Part shown: piece by piece, positions 62,975-64,000 of the stretch | Position numbering within the stretch: position 1 is the first letter of the stretch | Layout of the letters: every line of letters begins with the position of its first letter | Source of the DNA: Nymphaea colorata | Taxonomy: Eukaryota; Streptophyta; Magnoliopsida; Nymphaeales; Nymphaeaceae | Direction: 5' to 3' | Assembly (NCBI RefSeq): GCF_008831285.2 | Contig: NC_045142.1 | Span: forward strand, 27,045,876 to 27,109,875 | Length of the DNA stretch: 64,000 bases | Made by a program: the position numbers and the translations under genes | The notes under the pieces: model-generated | Told to the model about the DNA's origin: nothing | Database searches by the model: none | Seen by the model: only the letters and a program-made list of their open reading frames with translations

Positions 62975-64000
62975 GTGCGGTATGCCAATGACTTGGTCAA
63001 GGTCAAAGCACACCAACCCCCACCCCACCGTGGTAACTTGAGCGTTTGATTTCTTTTCTTTCAAGAGAACAACTGAACTTTTTTTGGTATTGTCCCATCA
63101 GCCGCGGATCTGGTTTAGGGGTCGCCGGAGAAAGGCTTGGTAATGCAACAGGGGGAGAGTGAACGAAAGTAAAAGGCGGTAGGGATGGAGGGACTAAATG
63201 GCCTTAAAAAAATTGTCGACAACCCGAATGGCCTCGGAACCAGAGGAGTCCATGAATTCGACGGCGTTGAGCATTTGACTTGGACCGTCAACTCCTCCGC
63301 CTCCTCCTTAAGCTGGGTTGCTGTGCTCAGTGCATGGAAATAATGCGTTGATTTTTGTTCCGCATCATTAATTTAATACCCCCCTAAATCCCTTCTTTCC
63401 CGGAACTTCATCGGTGTTCTAACTCTCTTTCCCTTCTGTTGTAATCAACTCGTTCATGAATGAGTAACTACTATACTGCAAATTGCAATTGCGCCTTCTT
63501 TTTCCTTTTCTTTTCTTTTTTTCCAACTTCACACGCATCATCGAAAAGGAGTCTCCTTCCTCACGTCATAAATCTTGTTTCACACTGTCCCAAGGTATTG
63601 TCGTACGATACATATGGTTCTCGTTCAATTAGGTAATGTATTGACATAATGTTAATGAAGGATTAGACAAGGGGAGGGAAAAAGAGAAAAAACACAGCCA
63701 ACTTTGTAGACTAAAACTGGCAAATGTGGTGGATTAGAGAACGGTTCTGTCCTGTTCCCTTCTTCTTTCAGGGGCACAGAGAGAGAGAGAGTAGGTAGGG
63801 TGAGGAAGGGGGATAGGGTGGGACGGGGAAGGCACTTGACGACGAGGCAGCGGCCCCGACATGCCTCGATGACTCCCACTGCCCTCTCTAATCACGTTAA
63901 ACACTCAACGACGAATACGAGGAGTAGGTGCTTGGGCAAAATTTTGCCCTCTTGCTTCTCCCGCAACCCATCTCCTCTCACCCCCTCTCTCTCTATCCTC
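62975..64000. other. Intergenic, possible 5' flank of a gene beyond the window
   Basis: No ORF is supported. The final bases are CT-rich (CCCCCTCTCTCTCTATCCTC), like many plant 5' UTRs, so a plus-strand gene may begin just past the end. That is only inference from composition. Confidence 0.25.

Overview
This window looks like nuclear DNA of a flowering plant. The evidence is three multi-exon genes with canonical plant splice sites and protein sequences typical of land plants, long AT-rich introns, many (TA)n and (GA)n microsatellites, and several small non-autonomous transposons with intact target-site duplications. The species cannot be fixed from the sequence. I see no prokaryotic, viral, organellar, CRISPR, rRNA or tRNA signal.

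Layout. Positions 107-638 hold a small hAT-like element with a perfect 8-bp target-site duplication. Positions 2277-6953 (minus) are a six-exon receptor-like cytoplasmic kinase of subfamily VII, closest to Arabidopsis PBL8 (414 aa as I splice it). Positions 10327-23538 (minus) are a nine-exon ethanolamine-phosphate cytidylyltransferase, PECT1 (428 aa), whose large introns carry a TRIM-like retroelement and several foldback elements. Positions 18486-25917 and about 30045-35520 are two copies of one segmental duplication covering PECT1 exons 1-4 and upstream DNA. The second copy is clearly dead: exon 1 is lost, there is a 112-bp frameshifting deletion in exon 3, a lost splice donor and a damaged second catalytic motif. 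Positions 37551-49721 (plus) are a 15-exon gene for a 444-aa protein with a C-terminal GOLD domain, and two of its introns appear to use GC-AG borders. From 49722 to 64000 I find no gene I can defend, only microsatellites, short tandem repeats and two weak small-ORF candidates.

All exon boundaries were read by eye from splice signals, reading-frame closure and remembered family sequence. In each of the three models the exon lengths sum to a whole number of codons with an uninterrupted frame. The three genes have no obvious shared pathway: one is a membrane-anchored signalling kinase, one makes CDP-ethanolamine for phosphatidylethanolamine synthesis, and one is a GOLD-domain protein of unknown role. 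PECT1 and the GOLD gene are divergently oriented, with the dead PECT1 copy between them. The main interest is structural: how the PECT1 duplicate decayed, and a family of small elements with CATAGTCAC-type inverted ends that appears at least three times.
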